Positions 62,706-64,000 of a stretch of DNA of 64,000 bases are shown here, in pieces. Within the stretch, counting starts at the first letter, position 1; the number at the start of each line of letters is the position of its first letter. Source of the stretch: Paenibacillus profundus. GTDB taxonomy: Bacteria; Bacillota; Bacilli; Paenibacillales; Paenibacillaceae. The stretch spans positions 86,828 to 150,827 of the forward strand of contig NZ_JAJNBZ010000012.1 in the NCBI RefSeq assembly GCF_021369635.1, given 5' to 3'. Below the pieces are notes generated by a model. That model was not told the DNA's origin and searched no databases. It saw nothing but the letters and a program-made list of their open reading frames with translations. Position numbers and translations under genes: made by a program.

Positions 62706-63923
62706 ATGAATAAAAAGGCATTATCAATGTTCTTAGTTTCTATCTTGGCATTTTTAATAATACCTGCACCATTTTCTTTTGCATATCCAGACGGATTGTT
62801 AAATGGCAAAGAAATGGACACTATTAATTCAACTGGAACTAAGATCGGCGTGACATCAAATATAACTGATGGTGATCTTACAAGTTCTGAGGTTCTAGCG
62901 GCAAACAATAACTCGAGCCAACAAAATGGGCTATCATTCACTTTTTTAGAAGCAAAAACGATTACAGCATATCAGTTAAAGTCTGAAATCACAACCAGCG
63001 AAAATCGAAACAGATTAGTTTTTGAATTTCATGATACATCTGATGAGATAATAGAATCATTTACTATTCCTACGTATACTGGTCATAAAACTTATCTAGA
63101 GAACCCTATTAACGGAGTTAAGAAAGTTGTTATTAGAAATGGTTCTGATACTGGTTTTACAACCGTATTCGAGTTTGAGCTGTTTGATGATCCAAATCCG
63201 GAGCCTACATACCTGGGTGGATTATTAGACCATAAGCCATTAACAATAAGTAACACATACGGAGTAAATCTTGGGACAACAACAGATGTCACCGATGGAC
63301 AGACTAGTACATTATTCTCGATAGAAAATAATGATAGAAATAGTAATGTTGACAAAACAAAAAAATCCCAAATTAATTATGAATTTGCCGAACCAACTGA
63401 AATAAATGCTTTTCAAGTAAAAGCAGATATATCACTCGATCCATACTTTGATTTAGCTGCATTATCTCTTGAATTCCTTGATAATAATAATACAATAATC
63501 CGTACAATTTCCTTTCCCAACTTCTATGGACAGAAAATCTATTTAGATTCTCCGCTTCCCGAGGTTAAGAAAGTAATTCTTAAATCAGGAACTTATCTTG
63601 CGAATACGCCAGTAAGGGAATTTAACGTGTTTGGTTCAGAAGTGCCTCCAGAAAAACCGGAAAATCCTGATCCTACACCCAAAGGTGAAAGAGCAATACT
63701 TGTCGTTACAATGTCAACTGGCTTAGAAAAAGAATTCGATTTAAGCATGGAAGAAGTTAATGCCTTCATCACCTGGTATGAGAATAAGCAATCCGGTACA
63801 GGAACAGCATCATATGCCATTAACAAACACAACAATAACAAAGGGCCTTTCAGCAGCCGTAAAGACTATGTCATTTTCGATAAGATTTTAACGTTTGAAG
63901 TGAGTGAGTATTCAATAAAGTAG
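62706..63923 (+). CDS. secreted protein with tandem domains
   Basis: A 405-residue exported protein. A signal peptide (SMFLVSILAFLIIPAPFSFA) is followed by two related domains of about 130 residues, each starting GLLNGKEMDTINSTGTKIG / GLLDHKPLTISNTYGVNLG, with SFTIPTYTGHKTYLENPI / SFPNFYGQKIYLDSPL and KVVIRNGS / KVILKSGT, a discoidin-like beta-sandwich pattern. A Pro-rich linker (EVPPEKPENPDPTPKG) leads to a C-terminal domain (ILVVTMSTGLEKEFDLSMEEVN). GGAGGG precedes the ATG. Surface or substrate binding is inferred. Confidence 0.75.
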   Translation: MNKKALSMFLVSILAFLIIPAPFSFAYPDGLLNGKEMDTINSTGTKIGVTSNITDGDLTSSEVLAANNNSSQQNGLSFTFLEAKTITAYQLKSEITTSENRNRLVFEFHDTSDEIIESFTIPTYTGHKTYLENPINGVKKVVIRNGSDTGFTTVFEFELFDDPNPEPTYLGGLLDHKPLTISNTYGVNLGTTTDVTDGQTSTLFSIENNDRNSNVDKTKKSQINYEFAEPTEINAFQVKADISLDPYFDLAALSLEFLDNNNTIIRTISFPNFYGQKIYLDSPLPEVKKVILKSGTYLANTPVREFNVFGSEVPPEKPENPDPTPKGERAILVVTMSTGLEKEFDLSMEEVNAFITWYENKQSGTGTASYAINKHNNNKGPFSSRKDYVIFDKILTFEVSEYSIK

Positions 63924-64000
63924 TACAGAAAGAGCCGTGGGAACTTGAAGTGCTCCCTGTCAAGTAGACAGTGTAAAAAACAAAAATCGTTGGTTTATTT
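63924..64000. other. trailing sequence with possible mobile-element end
   Basis: CTGTCAAGTAGACAG followed by TGTAAAA resembles the start of IS3-family left ends as I recall them. The window ends here, so this cannot be tested. Confidence 0.3.

Overview
The window looks like chromosome from a spore-forming member of the Firmicutes, most probably a Paenibacillus. The support is the lipoprotein/two-permease sugar importer paired with a large AraC sensor-regulator, a YjcZ-type sporulation miniprotein, the bacillithiol pair yojF-bshB2, a T-box in front of thrS, strong GGAGG ribosome sites with frequent GTG/TTG starts, and dense intrinsic terminators. No rRNA, tRNA, prophage or CRISPR array was seen. 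I cannot name the species.

Layout. 0.2-10 kb: a broken serine hydrolase, a GNAT, a YjcZ miniprotein, and a carbohydrate ABC importer (binding lipoprotein, two permeases) with its AraC-type regulator. 10-20 kb: an NAD-dependent epimerase, a long methyltransferase with an unknown N-terminal half, an SDR, a DUF3885 protein, a WYL-regulator pseudogene, a GNAT, an orphan MurG, two Nudix hydrolases and an L7/L12-like membrane miniprotein. 20-30 kb: a GNAT, a hisC with an internal stop, small stress or housekeeping hypotheticals, yojF-bshB2, a frameshifted MFS gene, and a Fur-boxed siderophore-binding lipoprotein with an AraC regulator. 30-34 kb: an AT-rich patch with gene remnants, an EamA exporter and a divergent LysR regulator. 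34-54 kb: O-methyltransferase, T-box-thrS, and a long run of small, mostly minus-strand metabolic and resistance-like genes (three aminoglycoside-phosphotransferase-fold kinases, rpiA, Gfo/Idh oxidoreductase, peptidase E, cupin, histidine phosphatases, VOC, GNAT), several of them decayed. 54.5-60 kb: a Mg2+/polyamine block made of an mgtE remnant, an MgtC-family gene, speD and the Mg2+ P-type ATPase mgtA behind an M-box riboswitch. 60-64 kb: a frameshifted IS110 transposase, a Fur-boxed 40-residue membrane protein, and a large secreted protein with tandem domains.

Most interesting observation. speD, the mgtC-like gene and mgtA each appear to be preceded by an unannotated upstream ORF with a strong ribosome site, starting Met-Asp-Ser-(Ser/Gly). 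In all three, codons 19-21 are purine-rich. In two of them (speD, mgtA) that block is precisely complementary to the strand that sequesters the speD ribosome site or forms the 5' arm of the mgtA terminator. This suggests a shared leader-peptide attenuation system linking Mg2+ transport and polyamine synthesis. It is a reading of sequence only and needs comparative and experimental tests.

About a dozen genes are interrupted by frameshifts, in-frame stops or end deletions, which is high for 64 kb. Some single-base cases could be sequencing errors, but the in-frame nonsense codons and truncations look like real decay. Three copies of a roughly 130-140 bp inverted-repeat-bounded element are dispersed through the window.
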